NCBI GenBank assembly: GCA_018823135.1
Contig: JAHJJF010000141.1
Coordinates: 1-47,407, forward strand
Length of the DNA: 47,407 bases
Origin: Pseudomonadota bacterium
GTDB lineage: Bacteria > Desulfobacterota > Desulfobulbia > Desulfobulbales > CALZHT01
Direction of reading: 5' to 3'
Under the pieces are notes generated by a model. That model had not been told where the DNA came from, ran no database searches, and saw only the letters and a program-made list of their open reading frames with translations. Positions within the stretch are counted from its first letter, which is position 1. Each line of letters begins with the position of its first letter. Shown here in pieces: positions 1 to 9,292 of this stretch. The position numbers and the translations under genes were made by a program.

Positions 1-1093
1 AGCCGAAGGTCTGCTTGGACGGGGTGGCGGTGAGGCCGATCAGGTGGGCGTCGAAATACTCCAGCACCTGGCGCCAGAGGTTGTAGATGGAGCGATGGCA
101 TTCATCGGTGATGATGAAATCGAAGGTGGAGATGGGGATATTGGGGTTGTATTCCAGGGGCGGGATTTCCTTGAACAGGCTGTCCAACCCTTGGGGTGAT
201 TGGTCCTCGGCCTCTTCGGGAAGTAGCTCACCCCGGAGCATCGAGTAGAGCCGCTGGATGGTCGAAATGCAGACCCGGGCCGTGGTATCGATGGTGTTTG
301 AGGTGAGGCGCTGAACAATGAACTCCTCGCTGAACTTGTAATTATTGTAGGGTGAGACGTATTGCTGGAACTCTTTTAAAGTCTGCTTGCCCAGGTTGCC
401 GCGATCGACCAGGAAGAGGACGCGCTTGGCTCCGGCGAATTTAATGAGCCGGTAGATAATGGAAATGGCGGTGAAGGTCTTGCCGCTGCCGGTGGCCATC
501 TGGATAAGCGACCGGGGGCAGTCCTTGGCCAGGGATTTTTCGAGATTTTTGACTGCCTGGATCTGGGCGGGCCAGAAGCCCTCTTCGATAAGCTGGGGCA
601 TGTGTTGGAGACGACCCCGGAGGGTGGAGTGGAGGCTGAGGTATTCGGGGCTGGCTTCGGCGGTTTGGCTGGGGATTTTTTCGGCTTCCCCGAAGATATA
701 ATCAGGCTTATGAAAGGCAAAGACCTGACGGGAGCGGGGCGCTGGATCGAGATTGTTGGTGAAGCGGGTCTCGTCGCCGGTGGACTGATAACAAAAAGGG
801 AGCGGCCTGGTCCAAGCTGGAAGGCTATCGGGCAGGCCCTTGGCGTATTTGTCGGACTGGGTTTCAACCCCGGTCAGGGTGGTGCCGGTCTTTTTTGCTT
901 CGATGACGCCGGCAGCCTTGCCATCGACATAGAGGAGATAATCGGCGAAGCCGTGCCCCTGTTTAAGAGGAAATTCGCGGATAGCAACGCCCTTAGCGGC
1001 ATAGATATTGGTGTCCTTGACATCCTGAACCAGCCAACCGGCTTCGGTAAGCAGTTGATCGATCTTTTCGCGGGCATGCTGTTCGCAGGTCAT
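1..1093 (-). CDS. hsdR: Type I restriction enzyme, R (HsdR) subunit, 5' part only
   Basis: This open frame of 364 codons runs off the left edge without a stop. I translated it from the minus strand. HsdR is the DNA-translocating and cleaving subunit of a type I restriction-modification complex, working with HsdM and HsdS. The N-terminus has a PD-(D/E)xK-type nuclease signature (Asp51, then Glu65-Ala-Lys67). A superfamily 2 helicase motor follows: Walker A at residues 199-207 (MATGSGKTF), a DECH box at 330-333 and motif III LTATP at 354-358. The start is fixed by an in-frame TGA two codons upstream of the ATG. No clear Shine-Dalgarno site is seen. No hsdM or hsdS lies to the right, so partners, if any, are beyond the left edge. 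The N-terminal style resembles the EcoEI-like (type IB) group, but I am not certain of the subgroup. Confidence 0.9.
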   Translation of the reverse strand, partial: MTCEQHAREKIDQLLTEAGWLVQDVKDTNIYAAKGVAIREFPLKQGHGFADYLLYVDGKAAGVIEAKKTGTTLTGVETQSDKYAKGLPDSLPAWTRPLPFCYQSTGDETRFTNNLDPAPRSRQVFAFHKPDYIFGEAEKIPSQTAEASPEYLSLHSTLRGRLQHMPQLIEEGFWPAQIQAVKNLEKSLAKDCPRSLIQMATGSGKTFTAISIIYRLIKFAGAKRVLFLVDRGNLGKQTLKEFQQYVSPYNNYKFSEEFIVQRLTSNTIDTTARVCISTIQRLYSMLRGELLPEEAEDQSPQGLDSLFKEIPPLEYNPNIPISTFDFIITDECHRSIYNLWRQVLEYFDAHLIGLTATPSKQTFG

Positions 1094-1293
1094 AACTCAA
1101 TGTAAGGGAAAAAGTCCAGCGGGCGTTATTGCAATTCCGCAGGCAACCATCCTTGATGGTCAGAGTCTGTCATCCTTGATTATTCCCATTCCAAGTCGGT
1201 CAGAATATCTCCAGAACACCTTGTTTCAACTGATGTTATCAACCTAGCAAGGCAATTTACTAAACGCAACATTTCATTGATTGTACAACGAGA

Positions 1294-1317
1294 AAAACCC
1301 CGGCATGCCGGGGTTTT
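1294..1317 (-). terminator. Perfect palindromic intrinsic terminator
   Basis: This is a perfect 24-nt palindrome, AAAACCCCGGC plus its complement, centred between 1305 and 1306. It gives an 8-10 bp GC-rich stem. On the minus strand it is followed by a T tract (TTTTT). It lies about 60 nt past the cbiR-like stop codon and so probably ends the long rimP-to-cbiR transcription unit. It may also work on the plus strand, but I see no plus-strand gene that would need it. The rest of the gap to hsdR (1094-1293) holds the presumed hsdR promoter, but no convincing -35/-10 pair stands out. Confidence 0.85.
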
Positions 1318-1379
1318 GGATAATATTTTTCATGTATTATAGAAAAAGATACAGTGTGAATCGTCAGAAAATTCTCAGA

Positions 1380-2171
1380 TTATGAATGCAGGAATTGACC
1401 CCAGGCCTTGTGAAGATGAGCAACTGAGGCCTCAAGCATTTTCAGATCATATATTTCCAACGTCACAACTCCGGCAAACCCTGTCTCCTTTAATATTCTT
1501 CCAAGATCCTTTGTCCGTTCCAGATCATCATCGGTTAATGCCTGATGGTCCTTACCTTTCGAATATCCGTGATAGTGTATATGGCGGGCAGCGCTGATGC
1601 GTTCCAATGCCCGCTCCCAATCGTCGCCGTACCTGCGAATATGCCCGAGGTCCAGGCACAATGAAAAGCGGTGTTTGTCGATAAGCGGCAGGATCTGCTC
1701 AACCGGATAGTCGATATTTTCGATACAGATTTTCTCTGTGTCCGGTCCAAGTTTTCTGGATAGAGCCTCCAGGGATTTGTCCAGATTTTCCAGCCAGACA
1801 GCAGCGGCCAGCTCTTCGGGCGCCAGATGCAGATCAAAACATCGTGTCGAAAGCGGCTGAAAATATTCCATCACCCGGCAAATCTCGGCAATGCCTTTTT
1901 CCCGCAAGGCAGGATCCGAAGCGCCGAGATGCATATCGGTGGGCAGGTGAACCGTATAGGTCAAACCGCTTTTCCAGGACGCTTCCTCTAATCTTCCAAG
2001 GGGGATGTCGTGTTCAAGAATGACGTTTTCACTGCTTTCAAAACAGAGAATCTGGACATCGTCCAGATGATTTTTTAACAAGCGGACATTGGTGATGATA
2101 TCGCCTGGCATAACATAGGATGGTGCGCCGATTTTCCACGGATAGCAGCCTTTGAGACCGGCCGGCTTCAC
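1380..2171 (-). CDS. cbiR: CbiR-like cobamide-remodelling phosphodiesterase (TIM-barrel, AP endonuclease 2 family)
   Basis: This 263-aa protein has a xylose-isomerase/AP-endonuclease-2-like TIM-barrel pattern. It carries barrel-strand metal-ligand motifs: FDLHLAPE, CIENIDYP, LCLDLGHIRRY, HIHYHGY and VVTLEIYD near the C-terminus. The N-terminal pattern (IGAPSYVMPGDIITNVRLL, then DDVQILCFE) matches what I recall of CbiR. CbiR hydrolyses the nucleotide loop of cobamides so that salvaged corrinoids can be rebuilt with a preferred lower ligand. It would act in the cytoplasm. The start overlaps the upstream MBL gene by 4 bp (ATGA type), so the two are translationally coupled. It is the last gene of the superoperon. 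Alternative: a sugar-phosphate isomerase/epimerase of unknown substrate. The fold is confident; the CbiR assignment is moderate. Confidence 0.65.
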   Translation of the reverse strand: MKPAGLKGCYPWKIGAPSYVMPGDIITNVRLLKNHLDDVQILCFESSENVILEHDIPLGRLEEASWKSGLTYTVHLPTDMHLGASDPALREKGIAEICRVMEYFQPLSTRCFDLHLAPEELAAAVWLENLDKSLEALSRKLGPDTEKICIENIDYPVEQILPLIDKHRFSLCLDLGHIRRYGDDWERALERISAARHIHYHGYSKGKDHQALTDDDLERTKDLGRILKETGFAGVVTLEIYDLKMLEASVAHLHKAWGQFLHS

Positions 2172-2956
2172 CCTGGACTCCCCTTAAGAATGAACATTTT
2201 CCCGGGCCTGTCCTGGTGTGCAAGACTGATCCGCGGGTCAGGGCCGTTATCAGTGTTGATTATTTCTGCAAGAGTTTGCTGGACTTTTTCAGGGTGGTTA
2301 TTGGTTTCACTGATATGGGCAAGCACCACATACTGCATGTTTTCATGCAGAAGTTCCCTTAAAAAATTGACGGCCTCGGCATTGGCAAGGTGACCGACCT
2401 TTGAACGCACCCGCTGTTTGAGCATTTCAGGATACGGTCCTGTTTTAAGCATCTCAGGATCATGATTACATTCGAGGATGAGCCCATGACAGCTGGACAA
2501 ACGGTGCTGCATCAAGCGCGAAACTACGCCGGTATCCGTGCAGTACCCCAATGAAAAAAGGTTATTGCTGACCACGAATCCCACCGGGTCGGCAGCATCA
2601 TGGGAAATGGCAAAGGGATGGATAACAAGATTTTCAAGACTAAAGGCCGTGCCAGGGGAAATCTCATGGCATGCATGGGAAGATTTCAAATCCATAGCCG
2701 CGGCAAAGGTTGCGGCGGTGGCAAATACGGGAAGTTTATAGCGTCTGGAAAGAATCGACACACCTTTGACATGGTCGGTGTGCTCGTGGGTGACGATTAT
2801 TCCGGATAGAAGCGCAATGTCCACATTGACTTCAGCAAGGCGCCGGGCGGTTTCCTTGCCGGAAAAGCCTGAGTCGATGAGAATCCTGGTTTCCCCTGAT
2901 TCAATGAAGGTGGAGTTGCCTTTGCTGCCGCTGCCAAGAACACAAAAACGCATCAT
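2168..2956 (-). CDS. yycJ: MBL-fold metallohydrolase, YycJ/WalJ type
   Basis: This 262-aa protein is a complete metallo-beta-lactamase-fold enzyme. The N-terminus ([17 protein letters not shown]) is diagnostic of the YycJ/WalJ group. The metal motif HxHxDH is seen as [10 protein letters not shown] near residues 57-66. Further conserved His and Asp residues occur at ISHDAADP and LILECNHD, and a late His at [10 protein letters not shown]. Family members are putative exo- or endonucleases linked in Firmicutes to DNA repair and cell-wall signalling; the substrate here is unknown. The gene overlaps dut upstream by 4 bp and cbiR downstream by 4 bp, which indicates tight co-translation. There is no signal peptide, so it should be cytoplasmic. 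Confidence 0.85.
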   Translation of the reverse strand: MMRFCVLGSGSKGNSTFIESGETRILIDSGFSGKETARRLAEVNVDIALLSGIIVTHEHTDHVKGVSILSRRYKLPVFATAATFAAAMDLKSSHACHEISPGTAFSLENLVIHPFAISHDAADPVGFVVSNNLFSLGYCTDTGVVSRLMQHRLSSCHGLILECNHDPEMLKTGPYPEMLKQRVRSKVGHLANAEAVNFLRELLHENMQYVVLAHISETNNHPEKVQQTLAEIINTDNGPDPRISLAHQDRPGKMFILKGSPG

Positions 2957-3417
2957 ATCCCTGTATGCCCGAACCCTCCGTCCTGCCGAACAGTTTCGTC
3001 AAGCTTGTCAACCTGCTCAAGAGAGGCGCGGCAAACCGGCGCGAGGATGAGTTGAGCGATCCGGTCATTGCGGTTGACCGTGAAAGGCTTGTTCCCGAGA
3101 TTGATCAGGCCGATCTTCACTTCACCGCGATAGTCGGCGTCAATGGTGCCCGGGGCATTGATTATCGAAATCCCGTGTTTCACCGCAAGCCCGCTTCTCG
3201 GCCGTACCTGGATTTCATAGCCCGCTGGAATGGCTACGGCAAATCCTGTGGGCAGCAGCTTGATCGCGCCGGGTTCAAGAACCACCGGCACGGAAACCGC
3301 CGCAGCGACATCCATACCCGCAGCCAGATGCGAATGATAAACCGGCAGGTTCAAATCCGCATCACGCTCCGGATTAAGCCAGCAAAATTGAACAGGGACA
3401 GAATGTTGTTCGATCAT
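2953..3417 (-). CDS. dut: Deoxyuridine 5'-triphosphate nucleotidohydrolase (dUTPase)
   Basis: This 154-aa protein has the normal length of a trimeric dUTPase. It converts dUTP to dUMP and pyrophosphate, keeping uracil out of DNA and supplying dUMP for dTTP synthesis. All five family motifs are visible: AAGMDVAAA (I), [10 protein letters not shown] (II), [11 protein letters not shown] (III, with the catalytic Asp), RIAQLIL (IV) and the glycine-rich C-terminal arm DGGFGHTG (V). The start lies 1-2 nt after the stop of the M16 peptidase gene and the stop overlaps the next gene. The pnp, M16, dut order recalls that of several other phyla, including Bacillus (pnpA-mlpA-dut). Confidence 0.95.
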   Translation of the reverse strand: MIEQHSVPVQFCWLNPERDADLNLPVYHSHLAAGMDVAAAVSVPVVLEPGAIKLLPTGFAVAIPAGYEIQVRPRSGLAVKHGISIINAPGTIDADYRGEVKIGLINLGNKPFTVNRNDRIAQLILAPVCRASLEQVDKLDETVRQDGGFGHTGI

Positions 3418-3418
3418 C

Positions 3419-4687
3419 TCAATCCTCGATCATCTGATGTAAAATCTTATCCAGCGCCCCGGAATCCAAGGGGCCGATGGCGGCGGCGGATAAATGCCTT
3501 TTGCCGAACAGCCGACCGGCAAGCTCAAGAATTTCCGCATCGCTCACCCGGGTGATGGCATCGGTCACTTCTTCAAGATCAACGAAACGATGCAAACAGC
3601 TTTCGTTTCTGGCCAGGCGCATCATCCTGCTCTCCATATTATCCGATGCCAGCAGCATCGAAGCCCGTGCATAATCCTTGGCATTGGCAAGTTCTTCCGG
3701 AGTCACAGGCTGCGTGCGTAATTTATCGATCTCCCGGGCGATCACCGCAAGCGCACTTTCGGTGCTGGCAGGATCCACTCCAAGATAAATGCCCACATGA
3801 CCGCTGTCAACGTATGAGGAGACAAAGGAATAAACCGAATAGGCCAGGCCGCGCTTTTCACGAATTTCCTGGAACAGCCTGGAACTCATGTTGCCGCCGA
3901 ACACGGTATTGAGGAGAATCAGCGCATAGCGCTCCTCGGCATCGGCTTGAAGACCGTACGTGCCGACTACCACATGCTGCTGCTCAAGGGGCTTGTGCAG
4001 AATATTTCTTCGGGAAGGCAGCAGGACAGGAGCCGTTCGCTCCAGGGTATTCTTCGAGTGTTGAGATACCAGGGAAAAGGCCTTGTCCACAGCAGCGACA
4101 AAGGAGTCATGATCTACTTGACCGGCGGCGGCAATGACAAATCTGTCACCGGTATAATGTTCTTTTACAAATTGCCTGATACCCGGAGAATCAACTTTCT
4201 CAATGACCTCGCGCCTGCCGAGAACAGTCTGCCCCAGAGAATGATCTCCCCAGAGGGCTCCTTCAAAAAGATCGTGGATCAGATCGTCGGGCGTATCATC
4301 CACCATGCTTATTTCCTGGAGGACTACATCTCGCTCGCGAACAACTTCTTCCGGGCTGAAGATGGAATGGAGGATAATGTCGGAGAAAATATCCAGCAAT
4401 TCCGGAAGTTTGTCGGCAAGAACGGTGGCATAAAAGCAGGTGCCCTCCCTGGTTGTATAGCCGTTTGACATGCCGCCCAGAACGTCGAGCTCCTTGCCGA
4501 TTTCCAGGGGCGTTCGTCTGGCTGTGCCCTTGTACATCATATGCTCGACAAAATGCGCATAGCCATTATTCTCGGCCCCTTCATCCCGGGACCCGACTTC
4601 AACGCAGATACCAACAGAAACGGAGCGGGATTCAAGCCGCTCCGTTACAATTTGGACACCATTTTTGAGAGTAGATTTCTTATACAT
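3419..4687 (-). CDS. M16-family zinc peptidase (processing-peptidase/PqqL-like)
   Basis: This protein is about 422 aa, the size of a single-chain bacterial M16B peptidase. The inverted zinc motif HxxEH is seen as HFVEH near residue 45-49, with the third ligand Glu in the following ERDVVLQEI segment. The C-terminal half carries the conserved R-Y/F substrate-binding region ([15 protein letters not shown]). Members degrade or process peptides; here there is no signal peptide, so it is probably cytoplasmic. I took the ATG at 4687; a TTG two codons upstream (4693) is also possible. No strong ribosome-binding site separates the two. It follows pnp by 85 nt and directly precedes dut. The exact substrate cannot be read from sequence. 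Confidence 0.9.
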   Translation of the reverse strand: MYKKSTLKNGVQIVTERLESRSVSVGICVEVGSRDEGAENNGYAHFVEHMMYKGTARRTPLEIGKELDVLGGMSNGYTTREGTCFYATVLADKLPELLDIFSDIILHSIFSPEEVVRERDVVLQEISMVDDTPDDLIHDLFEGALWGDHSLGQTVLGRREVIEKVDSPGIRQFVKEHYTGDRFVIAAAGQVDHDSFVAAVDKAFSLVSQHSKNTLERTAPVLLPSRRNILHKPLEQQHVVVGTYGLQADAEERYALILLNTVFGGNMSSRLFQEIREKRGLAYSVYSFVSSYVDSGHVGIYLGVDPASTESALAVIAREIDKLRTQPVTPEELANAKDYARASMLLASDNMESRMMRLARNESCLHRFVDLEEVTDAITRVSDAEILELAGRLFGKRHLSAAAIGPLDSGALDKILHQMIED

Positions 4688-4772
4688 CGTCAAATAAAAA
4701 CGGGAACCGATTTATTTATACAAAACAATAGTCTGTCCCCATTTCAGCAAATCCGTGCATATTTTCTCTATC

Positions 4773-6860
4773 TTATTCCTGTTCCGCAAGTACCGCTTTG
4801 CGGCTCAGGCGAATTTTACCACGCTGGTCAATGTCCAGAACTTTGACCCTCACTTCATCGCCTTCCTTGAGAACATCGGTTACTTTTTCCACTCTCTTGT
4901 TATCCAATTCGGAAATATGAACCAGGCCGTCAAGCCCTGGAAGGATCTGCACAAAAGCCCCGAAATCGACAATTTTCTGCACTATGCCGGTGTAAATTCT
5001 ACCAATCTCGGCCTCTTCAGTGAGGGATTTAATCCGCGCAACCGCTGCATCGGCAGTTTCACCGTTGGGCGCAAAAATCGTCACCTTGCCGGAATCGTCG
5101 ACATCGATCTTCACTCCGAACTCCAGGGTCATAGCCTTGATGACTTTGCCCCCCGGGCCGATAATATCACGAATCTTGTCAGGATTGATCTGTAAGGCAA
5201 AGGCTTTGGGGGCATGGGCCGGCAGTTCTTTGCGGGGCGCCGCAATGGCCTTGACCATTTCGCCGAGGATATGAAGCCTGCCGCCGCGGGCCTGGTCAAG
5301 GGCCTTTGACATGATTTCCCGGGACACCCCTTCAATCTTGATATCCATCTGCAGGGCGGTGATCCCCTCCGCGGTGCCGGTAACCTTGAAATCCATGTCT
5401 CCCAGGTGATCTTCATCACCAAGGATGTCTGAAAGCACAACGATGGTGTCGCCGTCTTTAATCAATCCCATGGCAACTCCGGAGACCGGGCTTTTTATGG
5501 GTACGCCGGCATCCATTAATGCCAGGCTACCGCCGCAGACCGAGGCCATGGAAGAAGAGCCGTTGGATTCCATGATCTCGGAAACAACTCTGATGGTATA
5601 GGGAAAATCGCCGTTATCCGGCAGCACCGCGCTGATTGCCCGTTCCGCCAGAGCGCCGTGGCCGATATCACGCCGGCTGGGGCCGCGCATGAACCGGACT
5701 TCGCCGACACAGTAGGGAGGAAAATTATAGTGCAGCATGAACGGCTTTGTTGATTCGCCGTACAGGGATTCTACCTTCTGCTCGTCCCCGGAGCTGCCAA
5801 GGGTCACGGTTACCAAGGCCTGAGTTTCACCCCGGGTGAATAAAGCTGATCCGTGAACCCTGGGCAAACACGCCACTTCATTGGTAATCGGCCGGATTTC
5901 ATCAAACCCCCTGCCGTCGATCCTGGTCTTGTCCTTGACGATACGATCACGCATCATGGTTTTCTTCAAATCGTACAAATGACTTTTGGCCTCGGGAATA
6001 CTCGAGGAGAATTCTTCGCCGAGTTCTCCGAGCATTTTCTTTTCGAGGTGATGAAAAAGATCACTGCGCTGCTGTTTATCGGCGGTTGTGATGACGATTC
6101 GCATATCCGCGTTTGCAATGTCACGAACCTTCTGGCGCAACGCTTCGTTGATCACCGGCGGCTGAACCTTCATTTTTTCTCTGCCTATCTCATTTCTGAA
6201 CTCTTCCTGCAGATCAAGAATCGGCTGAAGTGCCCGATGCCCGAAAAAAATTCCTTCCAGCACCTGTTCTTCAGAAAGACTGTCCGCTCCGCCTTCCACC
6301 ATGACCACGGCATTGCGGGAACCGGCAACAATCAGGTTCAGGCGGGATTTATCAATCTGGGTCTTGACGGGATTAAGCACATATTGGCCATCGATATACC
6401 CGACTCTTACTCCGGCAATCGGTCCTAAAAAAGGAATATCCGAAATCGTCAAGGCACAGGAAGCACCGATCATCGCCAGCATATCCGGATCATTTTCCTG
6501 ATCCATGGATAATACGGTTGCGATCACTTGCGTTTCATTCTGATAGCCTTCCTGGAATAACGGCCTGAGCGGTCGGTCAATAAAACGCGCCGACAAGGTT
6601 TCCTTTTCGGTTGGACGGCCGATTTCACGCCGGAAAAAACTGCCTGGAATACGGCCAACCGCATAAAATCTTTCCTGATACTCAACAGTCAAAGGCAGAA
6701 AATCAACACTTTCCCGCGCATCTTTCGCAGCTGTTGCGGTAACCAGAACTACGGTTTCCCCATAGGTCACCAGAGCCGCGGCGTTTGCCTGTTTTGCAAG
6801 TCGCCCGCTCTCAACCGTAAGGGTCCGGCCGCCAATTTCCACATCTACTTTTTTGTACAT
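4773..6860 (-). CDS. pnp: Polynucleotide phosphorylase
   Basis: This is a full-length 695-aa PNPase, a phosphorolytic 3'-to-5' exoribonuclease of the RNA-degradation machinery. The order is RNase PH core 1 (about 10-145), an alpha-helical linker, RNase PH core 2 (about 310-545), a KH domain with the GxxG loop ([12 protein letters not shown], near 555-570) and an S1 domain ([17 protein letters not shown] onwards, about 620-690). Catalytic-region motifs such as [13 protein letters not shown] and the Ser-rich [19 protein letters not shown] loop are intact. It lies 343 nt downstream of rpsO, the same order as in E. coli, with hairpins between them that may be RNase III processing sites. Confidence 0.97.
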   Translation of the reverse strand: MYKKVDVEIGGRTLTVESGRLAKQANAAALVTYGETVVLVTATAAKDARESVDFLPLTVEYQERFYAVGRIPGSFFRREIGRPTEKETLSARFIDRPLRPLFQEGYQNETQVIATVLSMDQENDPDMLAMIGASCALTISDIPFLGPIAGVRVGYIDGQYVLNPVKTQIDKSRLNLIVAGSRNAVVMVEGGADSLSEEQVLEGIFFGHRALQPILDLQEEFRNEIGREKMKVQPPVINEALRQKVRDIANADMRIVITTADKQQRSDLFHHLEKKMLGELGEEFSSSIPEAKSHLYDLKKTMMRDRIVKDKTRIDGRGFDEIRPITNEVACLPRVHGSALFTRGETQALVTVTLGSSGDEQKVESLYGESTKPFMLHYNFPPYCVGEVRFMRGPSRRDIGHGALAERAISAVLPDNGDFPYTIRVVSEIMESNGSSSMASVCGGSLALMDAGVPIKSPVSGVAMGLIKDGDTIVVLSDILGDEDHLGDMDFKVTGTAEGITALQMDIKIEGVSREIMSKALDQARGGRLHILGEMVKAIAAPRKELPAHAPKAFALQINPDKIRDIIGPGGKVIKAMTLEFGVKIDVDDSGKVTIFAPNGETADAAVARIKSLTEEAEIGRIYTGIVQKIVDFGAFVQILPGLDGLVHISELDNKRVEKVTDVLKEGDEVRVKVLDIDQRGKIRLSRKAVLAEQE

Positions 6861-7203
6861 ACAATCTCCTCAGGCTGAATTACCACCTGTTTTCAAGAGT
6901 CTCCCCTCGAATAATAATTTTGCCGGAATCGCAAACATGCAAACTTCGCGAGTCTGTGAAATTTTTACACACCAATCTATATTGCGTTCCGGTTTGATAC
7001 TGTCTGGTTATTGTTACAGGATAGTATCATTTATCTCCCGGTCATAATTACCGGGACCTTACTGAGAGAATAAGCCGCTTCCATGCCGTTACCGGCCAAA
7101 GCATACCATTAATGCGTTCACCCTCAGCAGGAGAAACATCTTCCCGGCGCTTCATTGGAAAGCAGTCCGGGGAATACCGCTCGGCTTAAACACGAATCAG
7201 TTG
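6861..7203 (-). promoter_or_regulatory. rpsO-pnp intergenic region with several hairpins
   Basis: There is no gene in these 343 nt. On the minus strand I see a short stem-loop CCCGGT-N7-ACCGGG, a second stem GATACT...AGTATC closing a loop of about 21 nt that can pair further internally (CTG/CAG), and a long-range complement TAAGCCG (near 7184-7190) with CGGCTTA (near 7069-7075). In E. coli the same junction holds the rpsO terminator, a pnp promoter and an RNase III site that mediates PNPase autoregulation. Here the position and the stems suggest a comparable processing or control region, but this is inference. I did not find a convincing intrinsic terminator with a T tract. Confidence 0.45.
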
Positions 7204-7473
7204 TTACTTCCTGATTCCAAGCTCCTGAATGACTTCCCGGTACTTTTCAATACTTTTGCCCTTCAGGTAATTGAGCAATCTCCTTCTCTGGCCAACAAGC
7301 TTCAAAAGACCACGTCGGGAATGATGATCCTTTTTGTGGGTCTTGAAATGGTCGGTGAGATAAGTGATTCTCGCACTTAACAGCGCAACCTGGACCTCGG
7401 GAGAACCGGTATCAGTCTCATGGATGTTGAATTTATTGATTATTTCGCGTTTCTGTTCTGCTTGAAGTGTCAC
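7204..7473 (-). CDS. rpsO: 30S ribosomal protein S15
   Basis: This 89-aa protein has the exact family length. S15 is a primary 16S rRNA-binding protein of the small subunit. Conserved motifs include the N-terminal [12 protein letters not shown] segment, the [19 protein letters not shown] helix region and [10 protein letters not shown]. Translation starts at a GTG codon, preceded by a good Shine-Dalgarno (GGAGG, about 8 nt upstream). The gene lies between truB and pnp, the usual place. A hairpin in the 61-nt leader (7503-7522) might take part in S15 autoregulation. Confidence 0.97.
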   Translation of the reverse strand: MTLQAEQKREIINKFNIHETDTGSPEVQVALLSARITYLTDHFKTHKKDHHSRRGLLKLVGQRRRLLNYLKGKSIEKYREVIQELGIRK

Positions 7474-7502
7474 TGTAAAACCTCCGTTATAAATAATTTT
7501 CC

Positions 7503-7522
7503 GTCAGGCTGCGCAGCCCGAC
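7503..7522 (-). promoter_or_regulatory. 20-nt near-perfect palindrome in the rpsO leader
   Basis: The sequence GTCAGGCTGCGCAGCCCGAC is palindromic apart from one mismatched pair. It sits about 30 nt upstream of the rpsO GTG start and downstream of the truB stop. It is not followed directly by a T tract, so a terminator is less likely than a hairpin affecting translation or mRNA processing. S15 often regulates its own mRNA through leader structures in other bacteria, but those structures differ between lineages, so the link here is inference. Confidence 0.5.
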
Positions 7523-7534
7523 AAACCGGTTAAA

Positions 7535-8278
7535 TCAAATTTCTTGGAGAACGTCTTCTACTGTCAGTTTATGACTCAGCAATAACTCCCTGGCGTTGTC
7601 GCCATGGGTTAGTTCCTTACCGGGCAAGGCATCCTGTACTGAAAAATGCCCGCTGCGTAAACGCCTCAACGCAGAAATACATGCGCCGGGTCCCAGTTTG
7701 CGGCCAATATCCTGAGCAAGAGTCCTTATATATGTCCCCTTACTGCAAGTTACCCTGATGGTCAAGAAATCCTTTCCTGTGGCAATTCGGCTGATGTTCT
7801 TGATTTCTATCTCTCGGGGCTCCTTTTCAGGAACTTCAATGCCCTTTCGGGCATAATAATAAAGCGGTTTTCCTTTATATTTCAACGCCGAAAAACTAGG
7901 CGGCGTCTGTGTTTGTTTTCCTGTAAAATCTGCAAGACATCGATTAATTTCATCCGAATCGATCTCATTGACCGGCAGTTGGGAAATTATCTTTCCCTGC
8001 ATGTCTTGTGTATCCGTTTCAATGCCCAATTGAAGCGTTGCTTCATACTCCTTCTCCCCGTCCATCAACCGGGAAATAACCCTGGTTGCCGCTCTCCCTG
8101 CACAGACGATCAACAAACCGGAGGCCAAGGGATCAAGTGTGCCTGCATGCCCAACCTTCTTGATCTTCAAAGCCCGACGAACAGCCCTGACAATCTCAAA
8201 AGATGTCGGCCCCACCGGCTTATCAACGAGAAAAATTCCAGCCTCAACAAGCGGGTCAATTGCGTCCTGCACGGACAA
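7535..8278 (-). CDS. truB: tRNA pseudouridine(55) synthase
   Basis: This 247-aa protein makes pseudouridine 55 in the T-loop of tRNAs. It starts with GIFLVDKPVGPTSFEIV, typical of TruB. The catalytic Asp is residue 49 in the signature VGHAGTLDPLASG. Other family segments are YEATLQLGIETDTQD, TQTPPSFSALKYKGKPLYYYAR and VTCSKGTYIRTLAQDIG. The C-terminus is short compared with the E. coli enzyme (314 aa), lacking much of the PUA extension, as in many bacteria. It is 33 nt from nrnA and lies upstream of rpsO in the same operon. Confidence 0.96.
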   Translation of the reverse strand: MSVQDAIDPLVEAGIFLVDKPVGPTSFEIVRAVRRALKIKKVGHAGTLDPLASGLLIVCAGRAATRVISRLMDGEKEYEATLQLGIETDTQDMQGKIISQLPVNEIDSDEINRCLADFTGKQTQTPPSFSALKYKGKPLYYYARKGIEVPEKEPREIEIKNISRIATGKDFLTIRVTCSKGTYIRTLAQDIGRKLGPGACISALRRLRSGHFSVQDALPGKELTHGDNARELLLSHKLTVEDVLQEI

Positions 8279-8311
8279 TTCAGATCCTTTTATAGCATAC
8301 CCCCAGGAATT

Positions 8312-9286
8312 TCAAACAATAATTGCGGGGGTAATTTCATCCAAAACCTGGTCGCGAACCGCATCCACCGACTGATTCAGAATCCTGAAACCAGCTGCAT
8401 TACGATGCCCGCCACCACCAAATTTCGAAGCTACCGCGGCTACATCACAGCCATTCCCCTTTGACCGGAGGCTTACGGATATTTCACCGTTTTCGGCCTC
8501 TTTGACAAACACCGCAACTTTGACGGTGCCAAGAGAGCGGGGATAATTAATAAATGTCTCGGTGTCTTCGCGTCCTGCCCCCGTCTTCTCAAACATTTCC
8601 CGGGTAACATGGATTACCGCAATTCGGTTCTCATCGTAAAGCGCAAGTGTTGCCAGAACCTCTTTCATCAGGTGAAGACGCGCTTCGGTAAAATTATCAA
8701 ACAGGTTGCCTGCGACTTCTGCAGGGCTTATGCCCTTAAATATCAATTCCCGGGCGATCCTGAAGGTATCGGCGGTTGTCGAGTTATATTTGAAAGACCC
8801 GGTATCGGAAACGATTGCCGTATACAGGCAATATGCCGCCTCACTTGATAATTCCGCATCTAGGGCAGTTGCCAGATCAAATACCATCTCGCCGGTGGCA
8901 GCGCGTTTCGGCTCCACCCAGGTCAAATTTCCGAATTCTTTATTCCCTGCATGATGATCAATCATAATCACCATTGGATGCGCCAACAGGCGGTCCATTG
9001 CTTTTCCCAGACGATACTGATCGCCGCAGTCAAGGGCGACAATACAGTCAACAGAGTCCAGGTCGGGAAGCTCGGTCTTAATTTTTTCTCCGCCGGGAAG
9101 AAAATCGTACATATAATTTACTTCTTCCTCTCCATAGAGAAATACTTCCTTGCCAATGGATTCCAGTATATTCCCCAGAGCAAGTTGAGAGCCCAACGCA
9201 TCACCGTCAGGAAAAATATGCGTAGTAATCAACACTTTTGAGGCTTTGTTGATTGTTGCAATTATTTCTTGAAAATTATGACCCAT
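8312..9286 (-). CDS. nrnA: DHH/DHHA1 phosphoesterase, NrnA-type oligoribonuclease/pAp phosphatase
   Basis: This 324-aa protein has a DHH domain followed by a DHHA1 domain. Motifs: TTHIFPDGDALGSQLAL (metal site I), VALDCGD, the DHH motif in MIDHHAGNKEFG, and the C-terminal GGGGHRNAAGF of DHHA1. NrnA-type enzymes degrade very short RNA oligonucleotides and dephosphorylate pAp. This gene commonly lies between rbfA and truB, as here, where it probably serves the terminal step of RNA turnover alongside PNPase encoded in the same operon. It starts only 6 nt after the rbfA stop. It is cytoplasmic and of normal length. Confidence 0.93.
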   Translation of the reverse strand: MGHNFQEIIATINKASKVLITTHIFPDGDALGSQLALGNILESIGKEVFLYGEEEVNYMYDFLPGGEKIKTELPDLDSVDCIVALDCGDQYRLGKAMDRLLAHPMVIMIDHHAGNKEFGNLTWVEPKRAATGEMVFDLATALDAELSSEAAYCLYTAIVSDTGSFKYNSTTADTFRIARELIFKGISPAEVAGNLFDNFTEARLHLMKEVLATLALYDENRIAVIHVTREMFEKTGAGREDTETFINYPRSLGTVKVAVFVKEAENGEISVSLRSKGNGCDVAAVASKFGGGGHRNAAGFRILNQSVDAVRDQVLDEITPAIIV

Positions 9287-9292
9287 TGTTCT

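Noticed and set aside
5853-6428. 191-codon plus-strand frame within pnp
   Set aside because: It is antisense to pnp catalytic domains; shadow of conserved coding sequence.
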